From assembly GCF_036226525.1 (NCBI RefSeq), contig NZ_CP108487.1, forward strand, positions 4,774,001-4,838,000: a stretch of 64,000 bases of DNA. The letters run 5' to 3'. This DNA is from Kribbella sp. NBC_01245 (GTDB taxonomy: Bacteria > Actinomycetota > Actinomycetes > Propionibacteriales > Kribbellaceae). A program made the translations under genes and the position numbers. The notes beneath the pieces were generated by a model. That model saw only the letters and a list, made by a program, of their open reading frames with translations, had not been told where the DNA came from and made no database searches. This document shows positions 26,248 to 35,066 of the stretch, piece by piece (positions within the stretch are counted from its first letter, which is position 1; the number at the start of each line of letters is the position of its first letter).

Positions 26248-28062
26248 ATGACGACCGCCGTGCCCCGTCCCGAGCACCCGCGCCCGCAGTTCGTCCGGCC
26301 CAACTGGCTCAACCTGAACGGCGAATGGCAGTTCGAGCTCGACCAGGGCGACTCCGGCCTCGAACGCGGTGTCGCCGAGCGCGAGCTGCTGGCCCGGATC
26401 ACCGTGCCCTTCGCGCCCGAGTCGGAGCTGTCCGGTATCGGCAACACCGACTTCCTCGAGGCCGTCTGGTACCGCAAGACCCTGCAAATCCCGGCCGAGT
26501 GGACCGGCAACCAGGTCCTGCTGCACTTCCAGGCCGTCGACCAGGACGCCACCGTCTGGGTGAACGGCGTCGAGGTGGTCCGGCATCGCGGCGGCTTCAC
26601 CCCGTTCAGCGCCAACCTTGCCGGCGTGGCCGGTCCCGGCGACGAGGCCGTCATCGTGGTCCGCGCCCGTGATACCCGGTACGGCGCGCAGGCCCGCGGC
26701 AAGCAGGCCGTCCGTTTCGCCAACCACGATTGTCTTTACACGCGTACCACCGGGATCTGGCAGACCGTCTGGCTCGAAGCCGTGCCGGAGACGCACCTAC
26801 GCCGGCCGCGGATCACGCCGGATGTCGCGAACTCGATGTTCCACCTGGTCGTACCGCTGTCGGCGAACAAGCCAGGCTGGAAGGTGCGCGCGCTCCTTGC
26901 CGACGGCAACGGTGAAGTCGCGCGGGCCGAGGTGCCGGCCGATCTCGATCTGGCGCCACGGTTGGTGCTGGCGATCCCGGCGGACCAGGCCCGGCTGTGG
27001 ACGACGACGGACCCGCACCTGTACGACGTACGGCTGGAGCTGGTCGATGCCGAGGGCAACATCGCGGACGCCGCTGACAGCTATGCGGGGCTTCGCTCAG
27101 TCGCGATCAACGGCAAGGCCATCCTGATCAATGGTGAGAAGGTCTTCCAGCGGCTCGTTCTCGACCAGGGGTATTGGCCGGACGGCCTGATGACCGCGCC
27201 GAGCGAAGAGGCGTTGATCGCGGATATCGAGCTCAGCCTGGCTGCCGGGTTCAACGGCGCGCGGCTGCACCAGAAGGTGTTCGAGGAGCGCTTCCTCTAC
27301 CACGCGGATCGCCTGGGTTACCTGGTGTGGGGCGAGTTCGGCGACTGGGGTTCCAACCTCGGCGGCGAGACGCAGAACGACAACCAGCAACCGACGCCGT
27401 CCTTTGTGGCGGAGTGGCTGGAGGCGGTCGAGCGCGACTACAACCATCCGTCGATTATCGGGTGGTGCCCGCTGAACGAGACCCACCAGCACCTGCACGA
27501 CCGGATCACCCAGCTCGACACCGTGACGCGCGCGATGTACCTCGCGACCAAGGCGGCCGATCCGACCCGGCCGGTGCTGGACGCCTCGGGCTATTCGCAT
27601 CGCGTGCTCGAGACGGACGTCTATGACTCGCACAACTACGAGCAGGACCCGGAGAAGTTCAAAACGGCCATGAGTGGTTTGGCCGAGGACAAGCCGTACG
27701 TCAATCCGGGCGCCCGCAAAGACCTGGCGATCTCGCAGCCGTATGCCGGTCAGCCCTATTTCTGCAGCGAATTCGGCGGTATCTGGTGGAATCCGGAAAG
27801 CGCCGCCGCCTCGGCCGGGAACAACAATCTCGAGTCCTGGGGGTACGGCCCGCGCGTGCGCGACGAGGAGGACTTCTACAACCGTTTCACCGGCTTGGTC
27901 GACGTGCTTCTCGATGACCCGTTGATGTTCGGCTATTGCTACACGCAATTGACCGACGTCTTCCAGGAGGAGAACGGGATCTACCGTTTCGACCGATCGG
28001 AAAAGCTCGACGTGTCCCGCATCCACAAAGCGCAGACCCGGCGCGCGGCGTACGAAGGCTAA
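26248..28062 (+). CDS. glycoside hydrolase family 2 enzyme
   Basis: 604 residues, cytoplasmic. Sugar-binding jelly-roll first (RPNWLNLNGEWQFELD, TVWVNGVEVVRHRGGFTPF), an immunoglobulin-like domain, then the TIM barrel with acid/base Glu in GWCPLNETHQ and nucleophile Glu in YFCSEFGGIWW. The family covers beta-galactosidases, mannosidases and glucuronidases; specificity is open. ATG 26248 has GGAG 6 bases upstream. It ends 4 bases inside pqqB's 3' end. Confidence 0.9.
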   Translation: MTTAVPRPEHPRPQFVRPNWLNLNGEWQFELDQGDSGLERGVAERELLARITVPFAPESELSGIGNTDFLEAVWYRKTLQIPAEWTGNQVLLHFQAVDQDATVWVNGVEVVRHRGGFTPFSANLAGVAGPGDEAVIVVRARDTRYGAQARGKQAVRFANHDCLYTRTTGIWQTVWLEAVPETHLRRPRITPDVANSMFHLVVPLSANKPGWKVRALLADGNGEVARAEVPADLDLAPRLVLAIPADQARLWTTTDPHLYDVRLELVDAEGNIADAADSYAGLRSVAINGKAILINGEKVFQRLVLDQGYWPDGLMTAPSEEALIADIELSLAAGFNGARLHQKVFEERFLYHADRLGYLVWGEFGDWGSNLGGETQNDNQQPTPSFVAEWLEAVERDYNHPSIIGWCPLNETHQHLHDRITQLDTVTRAMYLATKAADPTRPVLDASGYSHRVLETDVYDSHNYEQDPEKFKTAMSGLAEDKPYVNPGARKDLAISQPYAGQPYFCSEFGGIWWNPESAAASAGNNNLESWGYGPRVRDEEDFYNRFTGLVDVLLDDPLMFGYCYTQLTDVFQEENGIYRFDRSEKLDVSRIHKAQTRRAAYEG

Positions 28063-28967
28063 AGCTCAAGGACCGTGCCGTCGGGGGGCAGTTTCACCCC
28101 GACGGCACGGACTTCGGCGTACTCAGGTGACCGTGAATCCAATACCGGGTTGGTGTTGTTGAGATGTACGTACGCCCAGTTGGTGCCGGGTTGTACGGCA
28201 CCGAGTTTGCGAATGCGTTCGAGGCTGCCGTCCGGCCCCGCGATCGGCACATGACCCATCGCGCGCTGTGCGGTTGACCCGACACCCGCACGAGTCGAAC
28301 CCGACATCTCGTCCGGGCTGAAGAAAGTCCCGTCCAGCAAGACGTACGACGCACCGTCCACGAAGGTCTCGAGGCCGTCCGGCCAGGTGGCGAGGCAAGG
28401 CGCGTAGACGATCACCCCACCCGTCGCCGGGTCTTCGATGCGATAGGCAACGACCCACGGACCACCCCCGTCCGCCCTTGCATACTTGGGCTTTTTGTTG
28501 CTAACGGCAAGGACTCGGACGCGCAAGCGGCCAAGCGTCATCCCATCCTTGGCGGCGAACCAGGCCCAATCGCCGTACCGGCCGACGATCTGCTGGACCG
28601 CGAAGTCGTCCCGCAAGGCGTTGAGCGCAGCGACCGGAGCATAGACCTCAAGCCCAGCACCTTCGCGCAGCATCAACAGCCCGAGGCTATGGTCGAGCTC
28701 CGCATCGGTCAGCAACGCGCCACGAATCGGCGTCTCGCGCGGCCCCGGCCCGGGATCGAGCAGGTCGGTCGCGAGGATCTGCGCGCGGATATCGGGCGAG
28801 GCGTTCACCAGGTACCAGTCGGACCCGTCGGCGCTGATCGCGAGCCCATCCTGGCTGCGCGGAACGACGCCGGGCGCACCACCACGGCAAGAGGCGCAGC
28901 GGCCGCAGTTGCAGTTCCATTGCGGAAAGCCGCCGCCTGCCGCCGTACCGAGGAGAACGACCTTCAT
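28059..28967 (-). CDS. pqqB: PQQ biosynthesis protein PqqB
   Basis: 302 residues, metallo-beta-lactamase fold oxygenase of PQQ maturation. It begins KVVLLGTAAGGGFPQWNCNC followed by CASC, the conserved start of PqqB; DAELDHSLGLL and the C-terminal WAYVHLNNTNPVLD are also typical. It hydroxylates the Glu-Tyr cross-linked intermediate. The ATG overlaps the stop of pqqE; last gene of the operon. Confidence 0.95.
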   Translation of the reverse strand: MKVVLLGTAAGGGFPQWNCNCGRCASCRGGAPGVVPRSQDGLAISADGSDWYLVNASPDIRAQILATDLLDPGPGPRETPIRGALLTDAELDHSLGLLMLREGAGLEVYAPVAALNALRDDFAVQQIVGRYGDWAWFAAKDGMTLGRLRVRVLAVSNKKPKYARADGGGPWVVAYRIEDPATGGVIVYAPCLATWPDGLETFVDGASYVLLDGTFFSPDEMSGSTRAGVGSTAQRAMGHVPIAGPDGSLERIRKLGAVQPGTNWAYVHLNNTNPVLDSRSPEYAEVRAVGVKLPPDGTVLEL

Positions 28968-30058
28968 GCTCGCTTGCCTTTCGGGCCACGCATCGCGAAG
29001 TCGAGCACGCCGGCCGGTTTGGGCGCAGCCAGGATCAGGTCGACGAGGCCTCGATCGGGCGACTTCTTGCAGACCGGATCGGTGCTGGCGCCATCGCCGG
29101 TGAGAAGGAACGCCTGGCAGCGGCAGCCGCCGTAGTCGATACCGCGTCGATCGCAACTGCGGCAGGTGTCGCTCATCCAGTCCTCGCCGCGATAGGCGTT
29201 GAACGACTCGCTGCCGTACCAGATCTCCGCGAGCGGCCGGGTCGTCGCGTTGTCCAGGTTGAGCGTCTCGATCGCACTCGCGGCCGGGCAGGGCAACACC
29301 GTGCCGTCTGGGGCGATCGTCAACTGCCGCGCGCCCCATCCGTACATGCACGGCTTCGGGTATTCCTCGTAGTAGTCCGCGACAACGTAGATGACCTGCA
29401 TCTTTCCCTTCAGCCGGTCGATCGCCGCGCGCACGATCGGGGCGGCCACGGCCAACTGCTCGGGTGTCGGCATCAGCGCGTCGCGATTTTTCAGGGCCCA
29501 TCCGTAGTACTGCGTATTGGCCAGCTCGAGCCGATCGGCGCCCATTCGTTCCGCGAGGGCGATGATGCCTTCGAGCTGGTCATGGTTGGCCCGATGCAGG
29601 ACGACATTCACGCTGAGCGGCAGGCCCGTGCGTTTGATCAGCTCGGCGGCCACGATCTTGTGGTGATGCGCCTTCGTACCGGCGATCTTGTCGGCGCGCT
29701 CGGCATCAGCTGCCTGGACGGACAACTGGATGTGCGCGAGGCCACGGTCGATCAGGTGGTTGAGGCGTTCCTCGGTCAGGCCGAGACCGCTGGTGACCAG
29801 GTTGACGTAGCAGCCGAGGTTCGCGGTGTGCTCGATCAGCTCGGGCAAGTCCGGTCGCGCGAGCGGCTCGCCGCCGGACAGGTGGACCTGCAGTACGCCG
29901 AGCTCGCGGGCCTGGGTGAGGACGGACTTCCACTGGTCGGTGGTGAGCTCGGACTCGCGAGCCAGTAGCTCCAGCGGGTTCGAGCAATACGGGCAGTGGA
30001 GCGGACAGCGATGCGTCAACTCCGCGGTCATCCCGAGGGGAGGCTCCGCACTGGTCAT
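28964..30058 (-). CDS. pqqE: PqqE, radical SAM peptide cyclase
   Basis: 364 residues. The radical SAM cluster motif CPLHCPYC (C-x3-C-x2-C) is near residue 20; the SPASM region near the C-terminus carries further Cys (CPAASAIETLN ... CRSCDRRGIDYGGCRC). It forms the carbon-carbon link between Glu and Tyr of PqqA with PqqD as carrier. ATG at 30058 overlaps the pqqD stop; an ATG two codons earlier is possible. Confidence 0.95.
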   Translation of the reverse strand: MTSAEPPLGMTAELTHRCPLHCPYCSNPLELLARESELTTDQWKSVLTQARELGVLQVHLSGGEPLARPDLPELIEHTANLGCYVNLVTSGLGLTEERLNHLIDRGLAHIQLSVQAADAERADKIAGTKAHHHKIVAAELIKRTGLPLSVNVVLHRANHDQLEGIIALAERMGADRLELANTQYYGWALKNRDALMPTPEQLAVAAPIVRAAIDRLKGKMQVIYVVADYYEEYPKPCMYGWGARQLTIAPDGTVLPCPAASAIETLNLDNATTRPLAEIWYGSESFNAYRGEDWMSDTCRSCDRRGIDYGGCRCQAFLLTGDGASTDPVCKKSPDRGLVDLILAAPKPAGVLDFAMRGPKGKRA

Positions 30059-30318
30059 ACCCATTCCACCACCTGTCGGTCGGCCAGCCGGTTGAGCACG
30101 TCGACGATCTGCTTCTCCTCGACGCCGTCGTACTGCTTGCCTAAGGCAACTGCCAGTTCGGCGACGGTCGTCTTGCCATCGCAGAGCTGGAGAATCGCGG
30201 TGGCGGTGGGATTCGGGACTAGCACGCCTTCGGGATAGAGCAGCACCTGCAGGTCTCTGGTGTGGTCGTAAGTGATCCGCACACCCCGCCGAAGACGCGG
30301 GATCAGCGTCGGGTTCAT
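30055..30318 (-). CDS. pqqD: PqqD, PqqA-binding carrier
   Basis: 87 residues with the RRE fold typical of PqqD: IPRLRRGVRITYDHTRDLQV, YPEGVLVPNPTATAILQLCD, then VAELAVALGKQYDG. It holds the PqqA precursor for PqqE. Overlaps pqqC and pqqE by 4 bases each. Confidence 0.93.
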   Translation of the reverse strand: MNPTLIPRLRRGVRITYDHTRDLQVLLYPEGVLVPNPTATAILQLCDGKTTVAELAVALGKQYDGVEEKQIVDVLNRLADRQVVEWV

Positions 30319-31016
30319 GCCTTGGCCGCCGCGAGCTCGATGTTGTCGAGCATCGACCAGAGCACGTCACACTTGAACGACAACGCGGCGATGGCGGCGT
30401 CCTGCTGCTCGCGGGTGATCGCGTGTTCGACCACCAGGTCGAGCGTGCCCTGCCCTTCGCCGGAAACCGCGTCGATCCGGTTGGTGAAATAGGCCAGGTC
30501 CTCGCGACGGATCCACTCGTAGTTGGCCAGCATGTCCACCACGCGCTGCTTCATCAGATGGCCCGAGAACATCTCGGTCAGGCCCGAGGCGACCGCTTCC
30601 ACCCAGGGCCGGGTCCGCGCGAACGTGACGTACGCGTCGACGGCGAATCGCACGCCCGGCGCGAGATGCCGCTCGTCCAGCACCTCGTCGCGGTCCAGCC
30701 CGACCGCCTCGCACAGCCGCAACCAGCGTTCCAGCCCGCCATCCGCGCCATCGCGGCCGTCGTGGTAATTGATGCGGTCGAGCCACTGCCTACGGACCTG
30801 CGGCAGCGGGCAATTGCTGATGATCGCCGCGTCTTTTTGCGGGATCATGCTCTGGTAATACCACCGGTTCGCGGCCCAGATCTTGAGTTCGCGTTCGTCC
30901 AGCTCACCGGCATGCAGGCGCCGGTGGAACGGATGCGTTCCCCAGTAACGATGGGACAGACCGCGTAATGCGGTAACGAATTCTTCGGGATTCCTCGCGG
31001 CAGGCATGACTGACAT
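30315..31016 (-). CDS. pqqC: PqqC, pyrroloquinoline-quinone synthase
   Basis: 233 residues, all-helical oxidase performing the last ring closure and oxidation. Family features: HRYWGTHPFHRRLHAGELDE, WAANRWYYQSMIPQKDAAII, and WVEAVASGLTEMFSGHLMKQR with the active-site residues. It is separated from pqqA by a 77-base gap with a GC hairpin (31060-31083). Confidence 0.95.
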   Translation of the reverse strand: MSVMPAARNPEEFVTALRGLSHRYWGTHPFHRRLHAGELDERELKIWAANRWYYQSMIPQKDAAIISNCPLPQVRRQWLDRINYHDGRDGADGGLERWLRLCEAVGLDRDEVLDERHLAPGVRFAVDAYVTFARTRPWVEAVASGLTEMFSGHLMKQRVVDMLANYEWIRREDLAYFTNRIDAVSGEGQGTLDLVVEHAITREQQDAAIAALSFKCDVLWSMLDNIELAAAKA

Positions 31017-31093
31017 GGCACCTCACAGCGGTTGCGGCAGGCTGGACAGTCAGGGGAACGGCGGGAGCGCAATCGCCCCCGCCGCCAAAGCAG

Positions 31094-31189
31094 TCAGTCC
31101 ACGCGAGCCGCGTAGGAGGTGACCTCCGTCGGCGTCTCGAACTCGATGAAATCAGGGGCGATCCAGATCTCGCGCTGAGCTTCCACCAT
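31094..31189 (-). CDS. pqqA: PqqA, precursor peptide of PQQ
   Basis: A 31-residue peptide ending FETPTEVTSYAARVD. The E-V-T-S-Y pattern supplies the Glu and Tyr that become PQQ. GGGAG lies 7 bases upstream of ATG. It heads the operon pqqA-C-D-E-B and is divergent from the threonyl-tRNA synthetase leader. Confidence 0.93.
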   Translation of the reverse strand: MVEAQREIWIAPDFIEFETPTEVTSYAARVD

Positions 31190-31428
31190 GGTGCACTCCC
31201 AACGATCGTGACGGGGCGAGCCGTCAATCCGTTACCCGGCCCGGCGGACCGGGCAAATGCACACTAAGACTTCCGAAGCGTCCTTTACTAGTGCTGTCCC
31301 GAATGATTCACGCGAATTCGGTGATTTGAACGCTCATAAATTCCGGGTGTTCCCCCACACGGACATCCCGCCGCCGAAGTTCCATCCACTGGCCGAAAAA
31401 GATGTGCGGCCCCAGGGCGTCCCGTACT

Positions 31429-31441
31429 ACGGTTGTGAGTA
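31429..31441 (+). promoter_or_regulatory. leaderless promoter -10 TACGGT for the Thr leader peptide
   Basis: TACGGT (31429-31434), seven bases, then ATG at 31442. It predicts that the leader transcript begins at the leader peptide's start codon. Confidence 0.5.
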
Positions 31442-31492
31442 TGAAGTTCGTAGTGGTGACGACGACGCCGAGGTTTGTCCCGGCGCGCTGAC
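31442..31492 (+). CDS. leader peptide with three Thr codons (attenuation)
   Basis: A 16-residue open frame, MKFVVVTTTPRFVPAR, ending TGA at 31490-31492. Three consecutive ACG threonine codons stand at positions 7-9. It lies 91 bases upstream of a threonyl-tRNA synthetase gene and 17 bases upstream of an intrinsic terminator. Stalling on uncharged tRNA-Thr would be expected to prevent terminator formation. Confidence 0.7.
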
Positions 31493-31509
31493 TGCTACCT
31501 GTCAATCGA

Positions 31510-31539
31510 AGCCCTGGGGCGAGTGTCCCGGGGCTTTTT
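31510..31539 (+). terminator. attenuator terminator upstream of the ThrRS gene
   Basis: A nine-pair stem (31510-31518 with 31527-31535; eight Watson-Crick pairs and one G-T) with an 8-base loop, followed by TTTT (31536-31539). It sits between the leader peptide and the ThrRS ribosome site, the classic position for a transcription attenuator. Confidence 0.75.
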
Positions 31540-31582
31540 CGCGTCTGGCCACTTCGCCTCATCCACTTGAGGAGAACCCAAG

Positions 31583-32782
31583 ATGTACGACCACCGCCGC
31601 CTCGGCCGTGAGCTCGAGCTGTTCGACAGCGACCCCCTGATCGGCGCCGGCCTGCCCTACTGGCTGCCAAAGGGCGCGGCCATCAAGCAATCCCTCGAGG
31701 AGTACATCCTCAAGGTCGAACGCCTCGCCGGCTACCAGCACGTCTCCTCCCCCGTGCTCGGCAAACGCGAGCTCTACGAGATATCAGGCCACTGGTCGCA
31801 CTACCGCGACGACATGTTCCCGCCGATGGACCTCGGTGGTGAGGAGGTGGTCCTCCGCCCGAGCCTCTGCCCACACCACGCGCTGATCTTCCGATCCAGA
31901 TCGCACAGCTATCGCGAACTCCCGTACCGCATGGCCGAGGTCGGCAACATGTACCGCTCCGAGTTGTCCGGCGTGATCGGCGGCCTCAACCGCGTCCGCG
32001 CCATCCAGCTGAACGACGCGCACATCTTCTGCAGCCTGGACCAGGTCGCGGCCGAGGCCCGTGCCGCGCTGGACCTGATTCGCGAGGCGTACCAGGCGAT
32101 GGGGATCGAGGCGGCCCGCTATCGGTTGTCCCTGCCGGGGCCGGGCGGCAAGTACGTCGGCGAGCCCGAGATGTGGGCCCAGGCCGCCGAGATGCTGATC
32201 GACGCGCTGGGCGATATCCCGTACGAGCGCGGGGAGGGCGAGGCCGCGTTCTACGGCCCGAAGATCGACGTACAGATAGAGGATTCGGCCGGGCGGGAAT
32301 CGACCTTGTCGACCGTACAGATCGACTTCCACCAGCCGGAGCGGTTCGACCTGCAGTACGTCGGACCGGATGGCGCGAAGCACCGGCCGGTGATGGTCCA
32401 TCGCTCGATCATCGGCAGCGTAGAACGGGCCATCGCTCAGCTGATCGAGGTCCATGGTGGCGCGTTCCCGCTCTGGCTGGCGCCGGTGCAGGTCGTCGTA
32501 CAACCGATCGCCGACGCCGAAGCGGACCAGGCCGAGGCCTTCGCGCGAGCGTGCCGCGTCGCCGGATTGCGCGCGGAGGTCTCCTGGCCGGAGGCGGGCA
32601 CCTTGGGCGCTCGCATCCGCGCCGCCCGGCACGCGCCGTACCAGGCGATCATCGGCAATCGGGAGGCCGAAGCGGGCCAGGTGGCGTTGCGTCTGCGCGA
32701 CGGCTCGCGGCTCGAGCCGATGAGCTGGGAAAAGGCTGTCGAGGCGGTGTTGTCTTCAAGTCCGCTTGAGGTTGCAAGCTAG
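31583..32782 (+). CDS. threonyl-tRNA synthetase lacking editing domains
   Basis: 399 residues; standard ThrRS has about 650 with N-terminal TGS and editing domains, both absent here. The catalytic core is complete: motif 1 region (YWLPKGAAIKQSLEEYI), motif 2 (MYRSELSGVIGGLNRVR), motif 3 (HRSIIGSVERAIAQLIE), and the three zinc ligands in LCPHH, DAHIF and VHRSI. A C-terminal anticodon-binding domain follows (VQVVVQPIADAEADQAEAFA). GAGGAG precedes ATG by 8 bases. Probably a second, stress-regulated ThrRS controlled by attenuation. Confidence 0.9.
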   Translation: MYDHRRLGRELELFDSDPLIGAGLPYWLPKGAAIKQSLEEYILKVERLAGYQHVSSPVLGKRELYEISGHWSHYRDDMFPPMDLGGEEVVLRPSLCPHHALIFRSRSHSYRELPYRMAEVGNMYRSELSGVIGGLNRVRAIQLNDAHIFCSLDQVAAEARAALDLIREAYQAMGIEAARYRLSLPGPGGKYVGEPEMWAQAAEMLIDALGDIPYERGEGEAAFYGPKIDVQIEDSAGRESTLSTVQIDFHQPERFDLQYVGPDGAKHRPVMVHRSIIGSVERAIAQLIEVHGGAFPLWLAPVQVVVQPIADAEADQAEAFARACRVAGLRAEVSWPEAGTLGARIRAARHAPYQAIIGNREAEAGQVALRLRDGSRLEPMSWEKAVEAVLSSSPLEVAS

Positions 32783-32786
32783 GGCA

Positions 32787-33566
32787 ATGACGATTGATCT
32801 GGACGCCTACCTCAAGCGGATCGGGCATGATCGGGTGACGCCGTCGGTCGCGGCGTTGGAGTCGCTGCACGCGGCCCACGTCGCGACCATCCCGTTCGAG
32901 AACGTGGACGTCATCCTGCATCAGCATCCCGGCATCGCCCTCGACGCCGTCGAAGCCAAGCTCGTCCACCGGCAACGCGGCGGCTATTGCTACGAGCATG
33001 CCCCGCTCTTCGGAGCGGCACTCGAACAACTCGGTTTCACCGTGCACGGCCGGATGGCGCGAGTCCAGCCGCATAAGAACGGTCCGCGTACGCACATGCT
33101 GCTGCACGTCGAGACCTCCGACGGCTTGTACCTGGCGGACGTCGGATTCGGCGCGGGCATGCTGCACCCGATGCCGCTCGTCGACGGCGCGACCGTGAGC
33201 CAGGCGGGCTGGTTGCATCGTCTCGACGTCGAGCAGACCGCGATCGGCCCGGTCTGGACGCTGTCGAAGCAGACCCCGGACGGCTGGGAGCCGCAACACC
33301 AGCACGACCTGCAGCCGCAACGCCAGATCGACTACGAGGCGGCGCACCACTATGTGTCGAGCCACCCGCATTCGCCGTTCAGCCACAAGCTCATCGTGAT
33401 GCGTCTTGAGGAAGGCCTGAGCCGCCGTCTCGTTGGCGACCAACTCACCTTCGAGTACGCCGATGGGCGGACCGAGAGCCGTCAGGTGACCGACCTCCCC
33501 GAGGCGCTGGCCTCTCTTGGCGTCGAACTCACCGTGGACGAGGTGTCGCGCCTTTTGACCAGTTAG
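32787..33566 (+). CDS. arylamine N-acetyltransferase
   Basis: 259 residues of the NAT family, acetyl-CoA dependent. The catalytic triad is visible: Cys68 in RGGYCYEH, His103 in RTHMLLH, Asp118 in LADVGFG. The opening LDAYLKRIG and IPFENVDV are typical. ATG 32787 lies six bases after CAAGCT, a weak leaderless promoter, and 5 bases after the ThrRS stop. Confidence 0.93.
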   Translation: MTIDLDAYLKRIGHDRVTPSVAALESLHAAHVATIPFENVDVILHQHPGIALDAVEAKLVHRQRGGYCYEHAPLFGAALEQLGFTVHGRMARVQPHKNGPRTHMLLHVETSDGLYLADVGFGAGMLHPMPLVDGATVSQAGWLHRLDVEQTAIGPVWTLSKQTPDGWEPQHQHDLQPQRQIDYEAAHHYVSSHPHSPFSHKLIVMRLEEGLSRRLVGDQLTFEYADGRTESRQVTDLPEALASLGVELTVDEVSRLLTS

Positions 33567-33602
33567 GTGGCCGCCGAACTGTTGCGGCGGCAGGATGGCG
33601 GT

Positions 33603-34304
33603 ATGACGACTGCAGCGGAAGGGCGTGAGCTGGCGGCGTGGGCACGGATGCTCGCCGACGGTACGCGCGCGACGATCTGCCTCGCGCTGCTGGACGGGCG
33701 GGCCTGGACGGCGACCGAACTGGCCCGCCTGACGAAGGTGTCGGCGCCGACGATCAGCGAGCACCTCAACCAGCTCATCGCCGGCCGCCTGCTATCGGAA
33801 CTCCGGCAGGGCCGCCATCGCTACGTACGGCTGGCCGGCCCGGAGATCGCCGAATTGCTGGAGAACCTCGCGGCCCTCCAACCCCGGAAGGCCGAGGTCA
33901 CGACGACTTTGTCCGCCGCCAGCCGCCGTGACGCGTTCGCACGGGCGCGGACCTGCTACGACCACCTGGCCGGACGGCTCGGTGTGGCTCTGGCGGATGC
34001 AATGACCAGTGCGGAACTGATCGACTGGAGTGACGGCGTGACGCTCACTCCGGCAGGCGCGCGCCGGGTGGCGGACCTCGGCATCGACGTACCGGCTCGG
34101 CGGGGGCGGCCGCCGTTGCGTTCATGTCTGGATGTAACCGAACGGCGCCCGCATCTGGCCGGGCCGATTGCGGCCGCCTTGTGCGGACATGCGCTGAGTG
34201 AGGCGTGGATCACGCCCATCCCCGGTGGACGCGCGCTTCGCCTGACAGACAAGGGGATTCGCGGTTTCGCGGAGCACTGGAATGTCGAGTTGTCCGCGAT
34301 CTGA
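33603..34304 (+). CDS. ArsR family regulator with C-terminal ligand domain
   Basis: 233 residues. Winged helix at residues 8-80 (WARMLADGTRATICLALLDG, then KVSAPTISEHLNQLIAGRLL and RHRYVRLAGPEIAELLENL); the remainder is a second domain often seen in actinobacterial ArsR proteins. ATG 33603 lies six bases after CAGGAT, consistent with leaderless expression; an in-frame GTG at 33567 directly after the upstream stop is less likely. Confidence 0.85.
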   Translation: MTTAAEGRELAAWARMLADGTRATICLALLDGRAWTATELARLTKVSAPTISEHLNQLIAGRLLSELRQGRHRYVRLAGPEIAELLENLAALQPRKAEVTTTLSAASRRDAFARARTCYDHLAGRLGVALADAMTSAELIDWSDGVTLTPAGARRVADLGIDVPARRGRPPLRSCLDVTERRPHLAGPIAAALCGHALSEAWITPIPGGRALRLTDKGIRGFAEHWNVELSAI

Positions 34305-34338
34305 CACGCGAGATCAGGCAAATGTCGGTGGGACCGCC

Positions 34339-34351
34339 TAGGGTCCGCCCC
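34339..34351 (+). promoter_or_regulatory. leaderless promoter -10 TAGGGT
   Basis: TAGGGT (34339-34344), seven bases, ATG at 34352. Confidence 0.5.
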
Positions 34352-34582
34352 ATGGACAAGTTCGTTACTCCGGCGGATCCGGAGCTGATCCAACGACTGC
34401 CCCTGCCGAGCCATGTCACCGTGTTCGCTGGTGGAAAATGGCGTCCCGCCTGGCTGATCGCGCGGGTGCACGACCCGGATGGATGGTTTGGCACGGTCCA
34501 GTTCGACGACGACGAGGGGACCGAGGTCACCACCCAGCTGCCGGCCGACCAGATCGCCGCTCCGGACAGCCTTTCCGCCTGA
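34352..34582 (+). CDS. small conserved protein of unknown function
   Basis: 76 residues, MDKFVTPADPELIQRLPLPS, then GKWRPAWLIARVHDPDGWFG and an acidic DDDEGTEV. Looks like a small beta-barrel domain. The leaderless promoter and a strong terminator just downstream define it as a single-gene transcript. Confidence 0.65.
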   Translation: MDKFVTPADPELIQRLPLPSHVTVFAGGKWRPAWLIARVHDPDGWFGTVQFDDDEGTEVTTQLPADQIAAPDSLSA

Positions 34583-34597
34583 CCAAACAGTTGATTT

Positions 34598-34634
34598 GGC
34601 GGCGGCGCCCGAGCGGGGCGCCGCCGCCGTTTTT
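34598..34634 (+). terminator. strong Rho-independent terminator
   Basis: Perfect 13-bp GC stem (34598-34610 with 34616-34628), 5-base loop, and five T at 34630-34634, 15 bases after the stop codon of the small protein. Confidence 0.9.
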
Positions 34635-35054
34635 GCGTACAAGGCCCGTCGGGGCGCCAGGCGACAGGACCGTCTTGTACACGGTTTTTGCACACGGAGG
34701 ACCTCGCTCCAGAACCTTCGGGCGGTCGGGTCGGGAACGAGGTCCTCACGGTCTTACTGACCGCTATATCGCTCACTGGCACCAAAGCGTTACAGCCAGT
34801 TCACAAAAAAATCTCAGCCAGCCTTCTAGCGCCACTTTCAACCACTTCCCCCTGGGCTCCCGGGCGCCCCACGGAAGGGTCGGCGAGGCGGCCCCGGCGC
34901 ACGGATTCTGAACGCCGGAGCCTGGAATTCCCAGCCTCTCGAGCGACCAGAAACCCCTAAGTCGTCGGGCCCCTCTCATGCCAGGCCGGTCCCCCGGTAC
35001 CCGCGGTCGCCCTCGGCAAACAAGTTGCCCACAGCAACGACCAGTGCGAGTAGG
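34635..35054. other. intergenic region with one hairpin, no gene
   Basis: About 420 bases without a convincing reading frame. A perfect 10-bp inverted repeat (34697-34706 with 34738-34747) could form a stem with a 31-base loop. Base composition is slightly less GC-rich than the genes. A non-coding RNA is possible but unsupported. Confidence 0.4.
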
Positions 35055-35066
35055 TAGGCTCCGGCC
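35055..35066 (+). promoter_or_regulatory. leaderless promoter -10 TAGGCT
   Basis: TAGGCT (35055-35060), six bases, ATG at 35067. Confidence 0.5.

Noticed and set aside
31442-31582. T-box riboswitch upstream of the ThrRS gene
   Set aside because: No T-box consensus or stem I is recognisable, the leader is too short, and a Thr-rich leader peptide explains the region better.
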